Below are positions 41,780-50,836 of a stretch of 64,000 nt of DNA, piece by piece. Every line of letters begins with the position of its first letter. Position 1 is the stretch's first letter. This stretch comes from Bacteroidota bacterium (lineage in GTDB: Bacteria; Bacteroidota; Ignavibacteria; SZUA-365). Below the pieces are notes generated by a model. That model did no database searches. It had not been told where the DNA came from and was given only the letters and a program-made list of their open reading frames with translations. A program made the position numbers and the translations under genes. The DNA lies in assembly GCA_003246455.1 (NCBI GenBank), contig QKAF01000093.1, forward strand, positions 1-64,000, in the 5' to 3' direction.

Positions 41780-42001
41780 CTACGATTCGGTGGAACTCTG
41801 ATCCGGCGTTTCCGGTGCAGGAGCGGCCTTTTTCCGCGCCGGCAGCAGCCAGGTCGCCCCGACCACGCCGCCGTACAGTACGCTGGTATACCAGTTGCTG
41901 GTGATCGGACAGGTGCCGTTCAGACAGCCGATGAAATACCAGTACGCGAAACCGGCCGAAACACCGATAAAAACCGGAAGCATTTTTTTCAGTATACGCA
42001 T
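41780..42001 (-). CDS. DUF6132-like small membrane protein
   Basis: 73 residues, two hydrophobic segments (VFIGVSAGFAYWYFIGC and SVLYGGVVGATWLL) around GTCPITSNW, the pattern I associate with DUF6132. Two cysteines flank the loop (IGCLNGTCPIT). It is commonly beside rhodanese genes, as here. Function unknown; possibly membrane handling of sulfur species (inference from context). Confidence 0.85.
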   Translation of the reverse strand: MRILKKMLPVFIGVSAGFAYWYFIGCLNGTCPITSNWYTSVLYGGVVGATWLLPARKKAAPAPETPDQSSTES

Positions 42002-42097
42002 GTTCTGCTCTTCCTTGCTCTGTCAAAGTAGGATGCGGGAAGGCGCAAATGGTCGCATTCCGCTGACGATTTCGTTCGCTGGGAGACGAAATTCGCC

Positions 42098-43282
42098 CTA
42101 CACGAGCGTCAGCGTGCGCTGCGGCTTCGAGAGGAACTTCGCGCCTTCTTCGGTGACCCAGACGATTTCCTCGATCGTGGCGACGCCGTATCCCTCGATC
42201 GGGAGGCGCGGCTCGATCGTGAACACCTGGCCTGCCTCGATTTTTCCGTACGGCAGCCGTCCGTAGCGCTCCCATCGCGGGAGCAGGCCGACGCCGCCGT
42301 CATGCGCCGCGCGGCCGACCTGGTGTCCGAGCGCATGGGGATATTCCGGGTACCCGTTCCGGACGATATAGTCGCGCGCGACGGCGTCGACTTTCCAGGA
42401 TATCACTCCCGGGCGGAGTGCGCCCGCCGCAAGACTGATCGAATCGCGGATGACGTCGAAGCCATGCTGCACTTCCTTCGGCGCATGGGTTTCCGACTTC
42501 CGCCGGATGTACCACGTGCGCTGCAGATCGGAACAGTAGCCATTGAATTTCACACCGAAATCGATATTGAGCACGTGGCCGTAAGCTATTTTCCGCCGGG
42601 TCGGACCGTAATGCGCACCGGCATGATCGGGACCGGTGAACACCGCCGGACAGTGGTCGCGGTCCCACGCGAGGTCCACGCCGTACTGCTTCACCTGCCG
42701 CAGGATGAAATTTGCGACGTCCTGTTCACTCTTGCCCGGGGCCAGGAATCCCGTGACGTTTTTATAGATGGCCAGGGTGATCTGGATGGCCTTTTTCATA
42801 TTCTTGATTTCCGCTTCGGTTTTGCGTCCGCGGAGCGCCGAAAGGATGTCCTGCGAAGAGACGAGCCGGTGGGCGAATTTCGTCCCTTCGAGCATTTCGG
42901 TGAGAAGCAGGAACATGCCGTGGGTGAGACCGTCGGCCATCACGCTGTCGGTCGAATAGTTGATGGCGATGCGGCGGGGATTCTTCCGCTGCAGCACGGC
43001 AAGCAGTTCGTCACGGATTCCCTGCACATACGGCACGACCGTTGCATATCGGCCGCTGTCCTGGATGCTGGCCACGTCAAGGCTGCCGGCGATGGCGATC
43101 GTTTCGCCGTCGCGCGTGATGATCCACGCCGTCTGCCAGGTCGCATGCTGCCCGACGACCATGTCGATCGCCGGATCGGGCATCGTGCCGCTTTCCCGTA
43201 CGAAGGTGATCCACATATCGATGTTCTTTTCCTGCAGGATGTCGATCGCCTGCGCGATTTTCTGCTTGATCATAACTGCCAT
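42098..43282 (-). CDS. M24-family Xaa-Pro peptidase-like protein
   Basis: 394 residues. The N-terminal creatinase-like domain (DILQEKNIDMWITFVRESG, AGSLDVASIQDSGRY) is followed by the pita-bread M24 domain, with metal ligands Asp in LNIDFGVKFNG and GYCSDLQRT, His in HALGHQVG, Glu in FTIEPRLP and Glu in TIEEIVWVTEEG. It probably removes residues before proline, in the cytoplasm. ATG 43282 (MAVMIKQ) chosen; ATG 43273 is possible. An open frame upstream runs through the 20-bp repeat and is not family-like. Divergent from trkA. Confidence 0.9.
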   Translation of the reverse strand: MAVMIKQKIAQAIDILQEKNIDMWITFVRESGTMPDPAIDMVVGQHATWQTAWIITRDGETIAIAGSLDVASIQDSGRYATVVPYVQGIRDELLAVLQRKNPRRIAINYSTDSVMADGLTHGMFLLLTEMLEGTKFAHRLVSSQDILSALRGRKTEAEIKNMKKAIQITLAIYKNVTGFLAPGKSEQDVANFILRQVKQYGVDLAWDRDHCPAVFTGPDHAGAHYGPTRRKIAYGHVLNIDFGVKFNGYCSDLQRTWYIRRKSETHAPKEVQHGFDVIRDSISLAAGALRPGVISWKVDAVARDYIVRNGYPEYPHALGHQVGRAAHDGGVGLLPRWERYGRLPYGKIEAGQVFTIEPRLPIEGYGVATIEEIVWVTEEGAKFLSKPQRTLTLV

Positions 43283-43342
43283 CCGTCGTTCATATGGACA
43301 CGGTGAAGGGAACAAGATACGGTTTGCCCGGCAATCATGCAC

Positions 43343-43422
43343 GGGTGCGCCTGGCGGCGCGGGGGTGCGCCTGGCGGCGCGGGGGTGCGCCTGGCGGCGC
43401 GGGGGTGCGCCTGGCGGCGCGG
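43343..43422. repeat. Tandem repeat, 20-bp unit GGTGCGCCTGGCGGCGCGGG, four copies
   Basis: Four in-register copies (the T at 43346, 43366, 43386 and 43406 marks the phase); the last diverges at its end. Each unit contains a GCGCC/GGCGC inverted repeat. The array is 88% G+C and lies between the divergent peptidase and trkA starts, about 75-150 bases upstream of trkA. Confidence 0.95.
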
Positions 43423-43448
43423 AAGTCGCATGTTGTGGGCTCGGACCG

Positions 43449-43454
43449 TATATT
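43449..43454 (+). promoter_or_regulatory. -10-like TATATT of trkAH
   Basis: TATATT about 41 bases before the trkA ATG, directly after the GC-rich repeat array. No good -35 element is visible. Confidence 0.3.
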
Positions 43455-43494
43455 ATCCTCCAGTGCATTCCAGACGCGCGGAGCCTTTTCTTCC

Positions 43495-44877
43495 ATGAAC
43501 ATCATCGTGATCGGTGCAGGACTGGTCGGAACCAGCCTCGCCGAGCAGCTGCAGAATCAGGGACATAATATCACGGTGATCGAATCGGAGCCCATGCGCT
43601 GCGAGACGGTCAGCGACAAGCTCGACGTGCGCGTGGTCCAGGGCTCGGGCAGCAATCCGCAGGACCTCGAGGAAGCCGGGCTGGAGCATGCCGACATGCT
43701 CATCGCCGCGACTCCGGTCGACGAGGTGAACCTGATCGCCTGCACCATCGCGCAGCGGTATGACGTGCAGCACCGCATCGCGCGTATCCGCAATGCGAAT
43801 TTCATCGAGGGAAGCACGCATCTGCTGCCGGAGCACTTCGGCATCACCAAGGTGATCTATCCGGAGGAGAACACCCTCAGTGCGGTGATGAACTTCATCG
43901 AGACACCCTTCGCCATCGACGCGCAGGATTTCGCGAAGCGGACGGTCTTTCTCCGCAGCTACCGCATCACCGAGAAAATGCCGGTGGCGCATCGCAACCT
44001 CGCCGAGCTGCGCAACGATCCGCGCGGCAACCGGCTGCTCGTCGTCGCCATCATCCGCGACGAAAACGTCATTATTCCCCGCGGAGATACCATGATTCTT
44101 CCGGGGGACAAACCGCTGTTCATCTTTCCGCGCGAAGCGCTCGACAGCTTTCTCACGCTCGTCTCCGTCGATCCGGGCGCCAAGCGCAAGGCCATCGTCT
44201 TCGGGAATACGCTGACGGCCGTGAATATCGCGCGCGCGCTGCACAGGGAACTCGAGACGGTGATTTTCATCGACCCGGACCTCGAGCACGGCAACATCGC
44301 CGCTGCAAAGCTGCACGGGATCGACGTGCTTCACGGGAGCGGCGACGATGCCGATGTTCTGCGCGAGGCGAACGTGCGATTCGCGGATTTCTTCATCAGC
44401 GCTTCGGAACACAACGACGAGAACGTTCTTTCCTGCCTGCTCGCGAAATCGGAAGGGGCCAAGGAAGTGATCGCCATTGTCAGCGACGACCAGCACTCCG
44501 ATCTCTTTCTCTCCATCGGCATCGACCACATCATCAATCCCCGTCAGCTTACCGCCGGCGGGATTCTGAATGCGATTCTGCCGGGGTATGTCAGCACGGC
44601 GCTCCATATCGAGAAAAGCGATATCGACGTCCTGCGTCTCCGCGTCGCGAGCGATGCGTATGTCGCCCACAAGGCGCTCAAGGACAGCTGGAAGCGCGTC
44701 CTCGGGGTTTCCATCGTCGGGGCGGTGCTGCGCAACAACGAGATGCTGGTCCCCACCGGCAACACCATCCTGCTGCCGGATGACATCGTGATCGTCTTCA
44801 CGCGCGCGATCGGCATCAAGAAGGTGCGCAAGCTTTTCGGCTCCGTCGAACAATCCTTCGCGCCGGGCCATGCATAA
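43495..44877 (+). CDS. trkA: Trk potassium-uptake regulatory protein TrkA (two RCK domains)
   Basis: 460 residues from ATG 43495, with two RCK repeats. RCK-N 1 has the NAD loop IIVIGAGLVGTSLAEQL and the ribose-binding acidic residue in VIESEP; TrkA-C 1 has VIIPRGDTMILPGDKPLFI. RCK-N 2 is KAIVFGNTLTAVNIARAL (loop less canonical) with TrkA-C 2 MLVPTGNTILLPDDIVIVF. It gates the TrkH channel in response to nucleotide binding, on the cytoplasmic face. It overlaps trkH by 8 bases. Confidence 0.96.
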   Translation: MNIIVIGAGLVGTSLAEQLQNQGHNITVIESEPMRCETVSDKLDVRVVQGSGSNPQDLEEAGLEHADMLIAATPVDEVNLIACTIAQRYDVQHRIARIRNANFIEGSTHLLPEHFGITKVIYPEENTLSAVMNFIETPFAIDAQDFAKRTVFLRSYRITEKMPVAHRNLAELRNDPRGNRLLVVAIIRDENVIIPRGDTMILPGDKPLFIFPREALDSFLTLVSVDPGAKRKAIVFGNTLTAVNIARALHRELETVIFIDPDLEHGNIAAAKLHGIDVLHGSGDDADVLREANVRFADFFISASEHNDENVLSCLLAKSEGAKEVIAIVSDDQHSDLFLSIGIDHIINPRQLTAGGILNAILPGYVSTALHIEKSDIDVLRLRVASDAYVAHKALKDSWKRVLGVSIVGAVLRNNEMLVPTGNTILLPDDIVIVFTRAIGIKKVRKLFGSVEQSFAPGHA

Positions 44878-46468
44878 ACGCACCGTCCTCTACGGTGTGG
44901 CCCGTCTGCTGCAGGTGATGGGTCTGGCGCTGCTGCCCCCGGCGGTCATCGCGTGGTTCGACACGCCCGATCTCCCCCTGCTCGAGCGCATCTGGACCCC
45001 CGAATTCTCCGGGTTCTGGATCGCCATTCTCGCCTCCCTCTTCTTCGGAACGGCGACGGCGGCGGTGCTGAAAAAAAGCAGCCTGAACCAGACCGTGCGC
45101 GAGGGATTCGCCATCGTCACGCTCGGGTGGATCGTGCTTGCCGTCTTCGGCGCGATCCCGTTCTTCATCTGGTTTCTCGAAACCGGAGGGGATTACAGTT
45201 TCAGCGGGGCGATGCTGGCGATGACCGACAGCGTGTTCGAAATCATGTCGGGCTTCACGACCACCGGATCCACCATCCTCACCGACATCGAGGCCGTTCC
45301 GCGCGGGCTGCTGTTCTGGCGCAGTCTCACGCACTGGCTGGGAGGCATGGGCATCGTGACGCTGGCGCTCGTGATTTTCCCGGCGCTCGGCGTCTCCGGC
45401 TACCACATGTTCAAGGGGGAAGTGCCCGGCCCGACCACCGAGCGTCTGCAGCCCCGGCTCGCGGAAACCGCGACGATTCTGTGGGGGGTGTACGCGCTGC
45501 TGTCGCTGGCGGAAACCGTGCTGCTGATGTTCGGGGGGATGGACTGGTTCGACGCGCTCTGCCACACATTCGGCACCATGGCTACCGGGGGATTCTCCAC
45601 GAAGAACCTCTCGGTCGGCCATTTCGACAGCGACTTCATCCACTGGGTGATCGTGGTATTCATGTTCCTCGCCGGCGTCAACTTCCTGCTGCATTACAAC
45701 GTGCTCAAGGGGAACACGCGCATCGTCAGATCGGACCGGGAGTTCCGGTTTTACACCGTGATCATTGTCGGCGCGACGCTGCTGGGGACGTTCTTCCTCT
45801 ATCTCGACGGCCTCCCTTCCGCGGAGTACTCGCGCACGCATTTCCGCAGCGAGCCGGTCCCCTACGAGGATTTCGTCTCGCACGTGCACGAGGAATCGTC
45901 GAAGGTCGAAACACTCTACGGCAGTTTTCGCGAATCGGCGTTCCAGGTCGTGTCCATCACGACCACGACGGGATTCGGCACCGCGGACTTCGACGTCTGG
46001 CCCACGACGCTGCGTCTGCTGCTGGTCGTGCTGATGTTTTTCGGCGGATGCGCGGGTTCGACCGGGGGCGGAATGAAGATGATTCGGGTGCTGATCAACA
46101 TGAAAGCGGCGGCGCGTGAAATCATCAAGATGGCACGACCCCGCATCATCCGTCCCATCAAGGTCGGCGGCGTTCCCGTCGAGGAAGTGCGCGTCGGAAA
46201 CATCGTATCGTTTTTCATCCTCTTTCTCTCGCTGAGCGTCATTTCCGCCATTGCGATGACGTTCTTCGTACCGGATCTCGTGACGGCGTTCACCGCGGTC
46301 GTCGCCTGCCTTGCGAACATCGGTCCGGGACTCGCGGGTGTGGGCTCGATCGAGAACTTCGGATGGATCCCCATCCCGGGCAAGTGGATTCTGATTTTCA
46401 ACATGCTTCTCGGCAGGCTGGAAATCTTTACCGTACTCGTCCTGTTCCGCGCCTCTATCTGGCGCTGA
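44870..46468 (+). CDS. trkH: Trk potassium-uptake channel TrkH
   Basis: 532 residues with about ten hydrophobic segments and four filter-like repeats: [39 protein letters not shown] and [12 protein letters not shown], each holding the glycine of the K+ selectivity filter. A regulatory loop [17 protein letters not shown] follows segment D3. A K+ importer working with TrkA. Confidence 0.96.
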   Translation: MHKRTVLYGVARLLQVMGLALLPPAVIAWFDTPDLPLLERIWTPEFSGFWIAILASLFFGTATAAVLKKSSLNQTVREGFAIVTLGWIVLAVFGAIPFFIWFLETGGDYSFSGAMLAMTDSVFEIMSGFTTTGSTILTDIEAVPRGLLFWRSLTHWLGGMGIVTLALVIFPALGVSGYHMFKGEVPGPTTERLQPRLAETATILWGVYALLSLAETVLLMFGGMDWFDALCHTFGTMATGGFSTKNLSVGHFDSDFIHWVIVVFMFLAGVNFLLHYNVLKGNTRIVRSDREFRFYTVIIVGATLLGTFFLYLDGLPSAEYSRTHFRSEPVPYEDFVSHVHEESSKVETLYGSFRESAFQVVSITTTTGFGTADFDVWPTTLRLLLVVLMFFGGCAGSTGGGMKMIRVLINMKAAAREIIKMARPRIIRPIKVGGVPVEEVRVGNIVSFFILFLSLSVISAIAMTFFVPDLVTAFTAVVACLANIGPGLAGVGSIENFGWIPIPGKWILIFNMLLGRLEIFTVLVLFRASIWR

Positions 46469-46495
46469 TTGACGGGGTTGAAGGGAGCAGCGTTC

Positions 46496-47725
46496 TCAGG
46501 AAGTGTGCTTGAAGAGGGTATCCAGCCAATCGAAGATCTGCTGGTTGAGAAGGGGGAGATTGCTGAAGTAATTATACCCGTCCGCCTCGTGCAGATTCGG
46601 CAGTTCGATGATATCCTTCACCTCCGACCGCACGCCGCTGCAGAACACTTCCGCCTGCCGCGACATTTCATCATGCGCTTTCTCCCCGCGCAGGCAGAGG
46701 GTCGGACAGTGGATACGGTAGAGGAGATCTTCGACGGAGTATGATTCGGTCGCTTTGACGAGCGCCTGCAGGCGGCTCGCGCCGAAACGACGGCACATGT
46801 TGAGCACGAGGAGCTTTATCACCCCGCGCATCAGGCTGGGAGGAAGTTCGTTCAGCGCATGGTAATCCACGTCGAACATCATTGCGCGCTGTCCGATCGC
46901 CTCGATGAAGCTGCGGTGGAGATTGAGGTACGGGGGATTCACGACCAGCGCGCGCACCCGCGGATCGAAGACCGTCACACGCGTCGCGAAATAGCTCCCG
47001 AATCCATTGCCGATCAGGGCGATCCGGTCGTTGTCGACATCTTCCCGGTCGGTGAGAAAATCCAGCGCCACCTGCAGCGGGATCTCATAATCATGCTGCA
47101 GACGCGAGTCGGGATCCCTGCGCAGCGCACCCGCCTGGCCTGGTCCCTGAAAGAGAAGCACATTGTAGCCCCGGTTCAGCGCGCTGATGCCGTGGTAGAA
47201 ATACAGTTCCTCGCCGCTGCTCTCGATACCGGGGACGACGAGGACGGTCGGACGCACGGCGCCGCTGTCGTCGGGCTGCAGGAAATACGACGGATACACC
47301 TTCCCGTTCGCGGTGAGTTCGACCAGGCCGCCCTTCCACGGAAGGCCTTCGAGGGCCTTGAGAAAACACGCCTGGCTTTTCAAGCCAAAATCGACGTGCG
47401 CGCCTTCGGCAACGATCGCGTAGTACTCGGCCATGTGGTAGTAATTGGCGGCGCGGAGGTAGTGCTCCGTCGCGCTCGTCACATGTCCCTGTTCTTCCGC
47501 AGCGCGTGCCTGCTGCTCCACACGTGCGGCAAGGCCGCTCCACTCACGCACCCAGCCCGCGAGATCCCATACCCCCATTCCTTTCGCAACCATGAAGCAC
47601 TCGCCCAGCGTGGACGCGCCGTAGGAGGCCAGCCCCAGCTCACGAAAGAGTTTGAATTCAAATTCAGGATGTTCGAGAATGTCAGTGAATACTGTATTTG
47701 ACGCAGAGGAGCTATCAAGTTCCAT
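46496..47725 (-). CDS. FrsA-like alpha/beta-hydrolase-fold protein lacking the nucleophile serine
   Basis: 409 residues. The N-terminal helical part (YGASTLGECFMVAKGM, SATEHYLRAANYYHMAEYY) and the hydrolase core (PTVLVVPGIESSGEELYFYHG, NVLLFQGPGQAGA, DNDRIALIGNGFGSYFATRV) resemble FrsA and 2,6-dihydropseudooxynicotine-hydrolase-like proteins. The nucleophile elbow is G-N-G-F-G where G-x-S-x-G is expected, so Ser is Gly. A late His (LPNLHEADGYN) is near the place of the catalytic His. It is probably a binding or regulatory protein, as E. coli FrsA also lacks a normal elbow. Start ATG 47725 has no clear ribosome site. Confidence 0.78.
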   Translation of the reverse strand: MELDSSSASNTVFTDILEHPEFEFKLFRELGLASYGASTLGECFMVAKGMGVWDLAGWVREWSGLAARVEQQARAAEEQGHVTSATEHYLRAANYYHMAEYYAIVAEGAHVDFGLKSQACFLKALEGLPWKGGLVELTANGKVYPSYFLQPDDSGAVRPTVLVVPGIESSGEELYFYHGISALNRGYNVLLFQGPGQAGALRRDPDSRLQHDYEIPLQVALDFLTDREDVDNDRIALIGNGFGSYFATRVTVFDPRVRALVVNPPYLNLHRSFIEAIGQRAMMFDVDYHALNELPPSLMRGVIKLLVLNMCRRFGASRLQALVKATESYSVEDLLYRIHCPTLCLRGEKAHDEMSRQAEVFCSGVRSEVKDIIELPNLHEADGYNYFSNLPLLNQQIFDWLDTLFKHTS

Positions 47726-48020
47726 ACAGTGCCCGGGCTGAAGTTGAAAAATGTCCTGAGGCTCAGTTTGGCGCCATAAGAAGGAAAAGCAGCGGGAGGG
47801 GGCGCATGTGTGCCTAAGAACAAAAATCACGCCGAGTTTTTTTCGTTGCAGATGGAACACATTTTCAAGGACTTAGGTCCATTTCATGTGAAGATTGTGA
47901 ACACATCGTGAATAATAGGCACGCATTTTTACCCTTTTTGGCCGCATGATCCGATGCAATCCGGCAGATAAATGCAGCAAACCGTGGGACTTGCGGTGCA
48001 CGCGCAGGAAGGAAAAATCC
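47726..48020. other. Divergent intergenic region between hydrolase-like gene and T9SS cargo
   Basis: No gene seen. The region is AT-richer than its surroundings, especially 47870-48060. It contains small stem-loops only (CTGAGGCTCAG near 47757, GGACTTAGGTCC near 47868) and two TGTGAA words (47890-47906). Confidence 0.5.
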
Positions 48021-48051
48021 TTGTGCAACTATGCGAAAAATGTGATATAAT
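48021..48051 (+). promoter_or_regulatory. Promoter of the T9SS cargo gene
   Basis: TTGTGC (48021-48026), 19-base spacer, TATAAT (48046-48051). The spacer is longer than sigma-70 optimum but common in the Bacteroidota pattern. A GGAGG ribosome site lies just before ATG 48087. Confidence 0.45.
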
Positions 48052-48086
48052 GGCCATAGATCATTTCTGTTAACTGGAGGTCTTCT

Positions 48087-49310
48087 ATGCGCAAATCTGC
48101 TACACTGTTGGCTGTGGCCATTGCTGTTCTGTGTACCACATCGATGAACGCGCAGATCGTATCTGCGGATAATGTGATCATGCGCATTCGAACTGTCTGC
48201 AATCAGGGACAGGGTGGATCGCTCGTAGCCGCATTTGAGATAAAGCCGCTGACGAACATGTGGGCGCCGAATTTCGGACGCATCGGAGGCTTTTGTTCGG
48301 TCTTCACGTACACCTCGTCGAAACTCGTGCTGCAGGGCGTCGGGCAGCGCTACGAAACCGGGTACTGGCAGAATCCCTACCGCAGCCAGGCATTCGGCTC
48401 GTCCGCGTGGTTCAACCAGCATGCGCAGTACGGGAATCCGGGGGCGGCACTGCCGGTTTCGGACCAGTACTTTACGCCGTCGCTCGACTGCCAGGGCAAT
48501 CCTCTCGGTGACGGATATTTCGAGATCATGTACTATTCCATGAACATCATGCCGACGGCAAACGGCACGGTGAACCTCGGACTTTACGACGTGCGCCCGT
48601 ACAACACCATCATGTATCTGCAGAATATCCAGATGTCCGCCATCTTCAACGCGGATCTCACGCTCAATACGAACGATTCTCTCGAAGTCGTGAACGGGCT
48701 CATCATCCCGGTCGAACTCTCCGCCTTCAACGTCACGCCGCGTGCCGACGGCACGATGCTCCTGAGCTGGCACACCGAAACGGAGACCTCGAATCTCGGC
48801 TTTGAAATCGAGCGCGGCGACGGCGAGCATTTCGAGCGCATCGGCTTCGTGAGCGGCCGCGGTACGACGACCGAGCCGCACACCTACACATGGGTCGACG
48901 AGCAGCCGGTCGGATCGCGCAGCGACAATCTCGTGTACTATCGTCTGAAGCAGATCGATACCGACGGTACGTTCTCCTACAGCGAAGCGCATCCCGCCGA
49001 GATGCTGCCTTCCTTCATCGGTCTCGAGCAGAATTACCCGAATCCGCTGCTCGTCGGCAGCACCACCAGCATTCCCTTCACGCTCGCGGTTCCCGCCTCG
49101 GTCGAGCTGGCTGTCTACAACGCCATGGGACAGAAAGTCGCAACCCTGGTCGACGGAATGGAGCGGCAGGCAGGCCGTCACGTCGCGAAATGGGACGCAC
49201 GCTCGGTCCGCGGTGAAGTGCTCCCCGTCGGCGTCTACTTCGTACGCTTCTCGGCCGAAGTCGGCGGCGAACGCATCAACGACATGCAGCAGATCTCGGT
49301 CATCCGCTGA
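48087..49310 (+). CDS. Secreted protein with T9SS type A sorting domain
   Basis: 407 residues: signal peptide ([16 protein letters not shown]), an N-terminal domain of about 190 residues of unknown fold with cysteines ([19 protein letters not shown]), then the common linker domain of this group ([35 protein letters not shown] ... [15 protein letters not shown]). The C-terminal sorting domain follows ([35 protein letters not shown]). It is expected to be carried across the outer membrane by T9SS. Function of the N-terminal domain unknown. Confidence 0.86.
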   Translation: MRKSATLLAVAIAVLCTTSMNAQIVSADNVIMRIRTVCNQGQGGSLVAAFEIKPLTNMWAPNFGRIGGFCSVFTYTSSKLVLQGVGQRYETGYWQNPYRSQAFGSSAWFNQHAQYGNPGAALPVSDQYFTPSLDCQGNPLGDGYFEIMYYSMNIMPTANGTVNLGLYDVRPYNTIMYLQNIQMSAIFNADLTLNTNDSLEVVNGLIIPVELSAFNVTPRADGTMLLSWHTETETSNLGFEIERGDGEHFERIGFVSGRGTTTEPHTYTWVDEQPVGSRSDNLVYYRLKQIDTDGTFSYSEAHPAEMLPSFIGLEQNYPNPLLVGSTTSIPFTLAVPASVELAVYNAMGQKVATLVDGMERQAGRHVAKWDARSVRGEVLPVGVYFVRFSAEVGGERINDMQQISVIR

Positions 49311-49350
49311 GGCAGCCGGCGCCCGGAGCGCCCGCACCACTCTGACTTCA

Positions 49351-49381
49351 GGGGCTGTTCCAACGAACAGCCCCTTTTGTT
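49351..49381 (+). terminator. Rho-independent terminator after the T9SS cargo gene
   Basis: 10-base arms GGGGCTGTTC/GAACAGCCCC with a CAAC loop, followed by TTTTGTT. Confidence 0.9.
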
Positions 49382-49432
49382 ATGCACCCGGGAGAAACGC
49401 CGCACCGCTCCGTTTTTTTCCGCAGGGGAACA

Positions 49433-49445
49433 TTTCGTATTTTTC
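49433..49445 (+). promoter_or_regulatory. Probable -10 element of glyA
   Basis: TTTCGTATTTTTC about 45 bases upstream of ATG 49489, sharing TTCGTATTTTTC with the ndk leader. Confidence 0.35.
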
Positions 49446-49488
49446 GGATTCCGGACTCGGAGTTCTTTCACCTTCGAAGAGATACATT

Positions 49489-50787
49489 ATGTCCTACCTT
49501 GCTGAAACCGATCCCCGCATTCACGACATTATCCACGATGAAACCAACCGTCAGATCAACAAGCTGCAGCTGATCGCCTCCGAGAATTACGCTTCACCGA
49601 GCGTGCTCGAAGCGACCGGAAGCGTGCTGACGAACAAGTATGCCGAAGGATATCCCGGCAAGCGTTATTACGGCGGCTGCGAGTACGTCGACCAGGCCGA
49701 GGAACTGGCCCGCGAGCGCCTCATGCAGCTGTTCGGCGCCGAATACGCGAACGTCCAGCCGCATTCCGGCGCCACGGCCAACCAGGCTGTCTATTTCACC
49801 TTCGTGCAGCCGGGCGACAAGGTGCTGGGCATGGATCTCGCGCATGGCGGCCATCTCACGCACGGGTCGCCGGTGAATTTCTCCGGAAAGCTCTATGACA
49901 TCGTTTCGTATGGCGTGAACAAGGAGACCGGGATGATCGATCTCAACGAGATCGAAAGCCTGGCCCAGCGTGAAAAGCCGAAAATGATCATCGTCGGCGC
50001 CAGCTCCTATCCCCGCAACATCGATTACAAGGCGTTTCGCGAAATCGCCGACAAGGTCGGTGCCTTCCTGTGGGCGGATATTGCGCATCCGGCGGGACTC
50101 ATCGCGGCGAAACTTCTCAACGATCCGATCCCGCACTGTCACGTCGTGACGTCGACCACGCACAAAACCCTTCGCGGGCCGCGCGGCGGCATCATCATGA
50201 TGGGAAAAGACGTGGAAAATCCGTTCGGCATCGTCGCCCCGAAATCCGGCCGCACCAAGCTGATGTCGGAGATCGTTGACAGCGTGGTCATGCCGGGCAT
50301 CCAGGGCGGTCCGCTCATGCACGTGATCGCGGCGAAAGCGGTGGCGTTCGGCGAAGCGCTGCAGCCGACCTTCCTCACCTATCAGAAGCAGGTCATCGCG
50401 AACGCGGCGCGCCTCGCGGAGCTGATGGTCGAGCGCGGCTTCAACCTCATTTCCGGCGGTACCGACAACCACCTGATGCTCATCGATCTGCACAACAAGA
50501 ACGTGACCGGCAAGGAGGCCGAGAACGCGATGGAACGCGCCGGCATCACGCTGAACAAGAACATGGTCCCCTTCGACGACCGTTCCCCCTTCGTCACCAG
50601 CGGTATCCGCATCGGAGCCGCGGCGATCACCACGCGCGGTTTCCGCGAAAACGACATGTCCTTCGTGGCGGAGATGATCGACACGGTCATCAACAACGTC
50701 AGCGACGAGGCGGTGCTCGACGGCGTGCGAAGCAAGATCCAGGATTACTGTTCGAAGTTCCCCCTCTACACGGAACTCACGGACTGA
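49489..50787 (+). CDS. glyA: Serine hydroxymethyltransferase
   Basis: 432 residues, of usual length. [82 protein letters not shown] (cofactor Asp), [16 protein letters not shown] (Schiff-base Lys in [10 protein letters not shown]) and [19 protein letters not shown] are all present. A PLP enzyme that interconverts serine and glycine and loads tetrahydrofolate with a one-carbon unit. ATG 49489 fits the family start; no strong ribosome site is visible (GAAGAG). It ends at a bidirectional terminator. Confidence 0.98.
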   Translation: MSYLAETDPRIHDIIHDETNRQINKLQLIASENYASPSVLEATGSVLTNKYAEGYPGKRYYGGCEYVDQAEELARERLMQLFGAEYANVQPHSGATANQAVYFTFVQPGDKVLGMDLAHGGHLTHGSPVNFSGKLYDIVSYGVNKETGMIDLNEIESLAQREKPKMIIVGASSYPRNIDYKAFREIADKVGAFLWADIAHPAGLIAAKLLNDPIPHCHVVTSTTHKTLRGPRGGIIMMGKDVENPFGIVAPKSGRTKLMSEIVDSVVMPGIQGGPLMHVIAAKAVAFGEALQPTFLTYQKQVIANAARLAELMVERGFNLISGGTDNHLMLIDLHNKNVTGKEAENAMERAGITLNKNMVPFDDRSPFVTSGIRIGAAAITTRGFRENDMSFVAEMIDTVINNVSDEAVLDGVRSKIQDYCSKFPLYTELTD

Positions 50788-50810
50788 TCGGCCGTTCATC
50801 CTTGAAACGA

Positions 50811-50836
50811 AAACGCCCCGCATCCGCGGGGCGTTT
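50811..50836. terminator. Bidirectional terminator between glyA and the glycosyltransferase
   Basis: 11-base arms AAACGCCCCGC/GCGGGGCGTTT with a 4-base loop. It ends glyA on the plus strand and lies at the 3' end of the glycosyltransferase gene on the minus strand. Confidence 0.85.

Noticed and set aside
43283-43468. N-terminal extension of the M24 peptidase through the 20-bp repeat
   Set aside because: It is a Pro/Ala/Arg-rich translation of the repeat with no family counterpart; the domain starts at 43282.
49382-49488. Riboswitch in the glyA leader
   Set aside because: The leader after the predicted start is about 40 bases, too short for a glycine or folate riboswitch, and no conserved core is visible.
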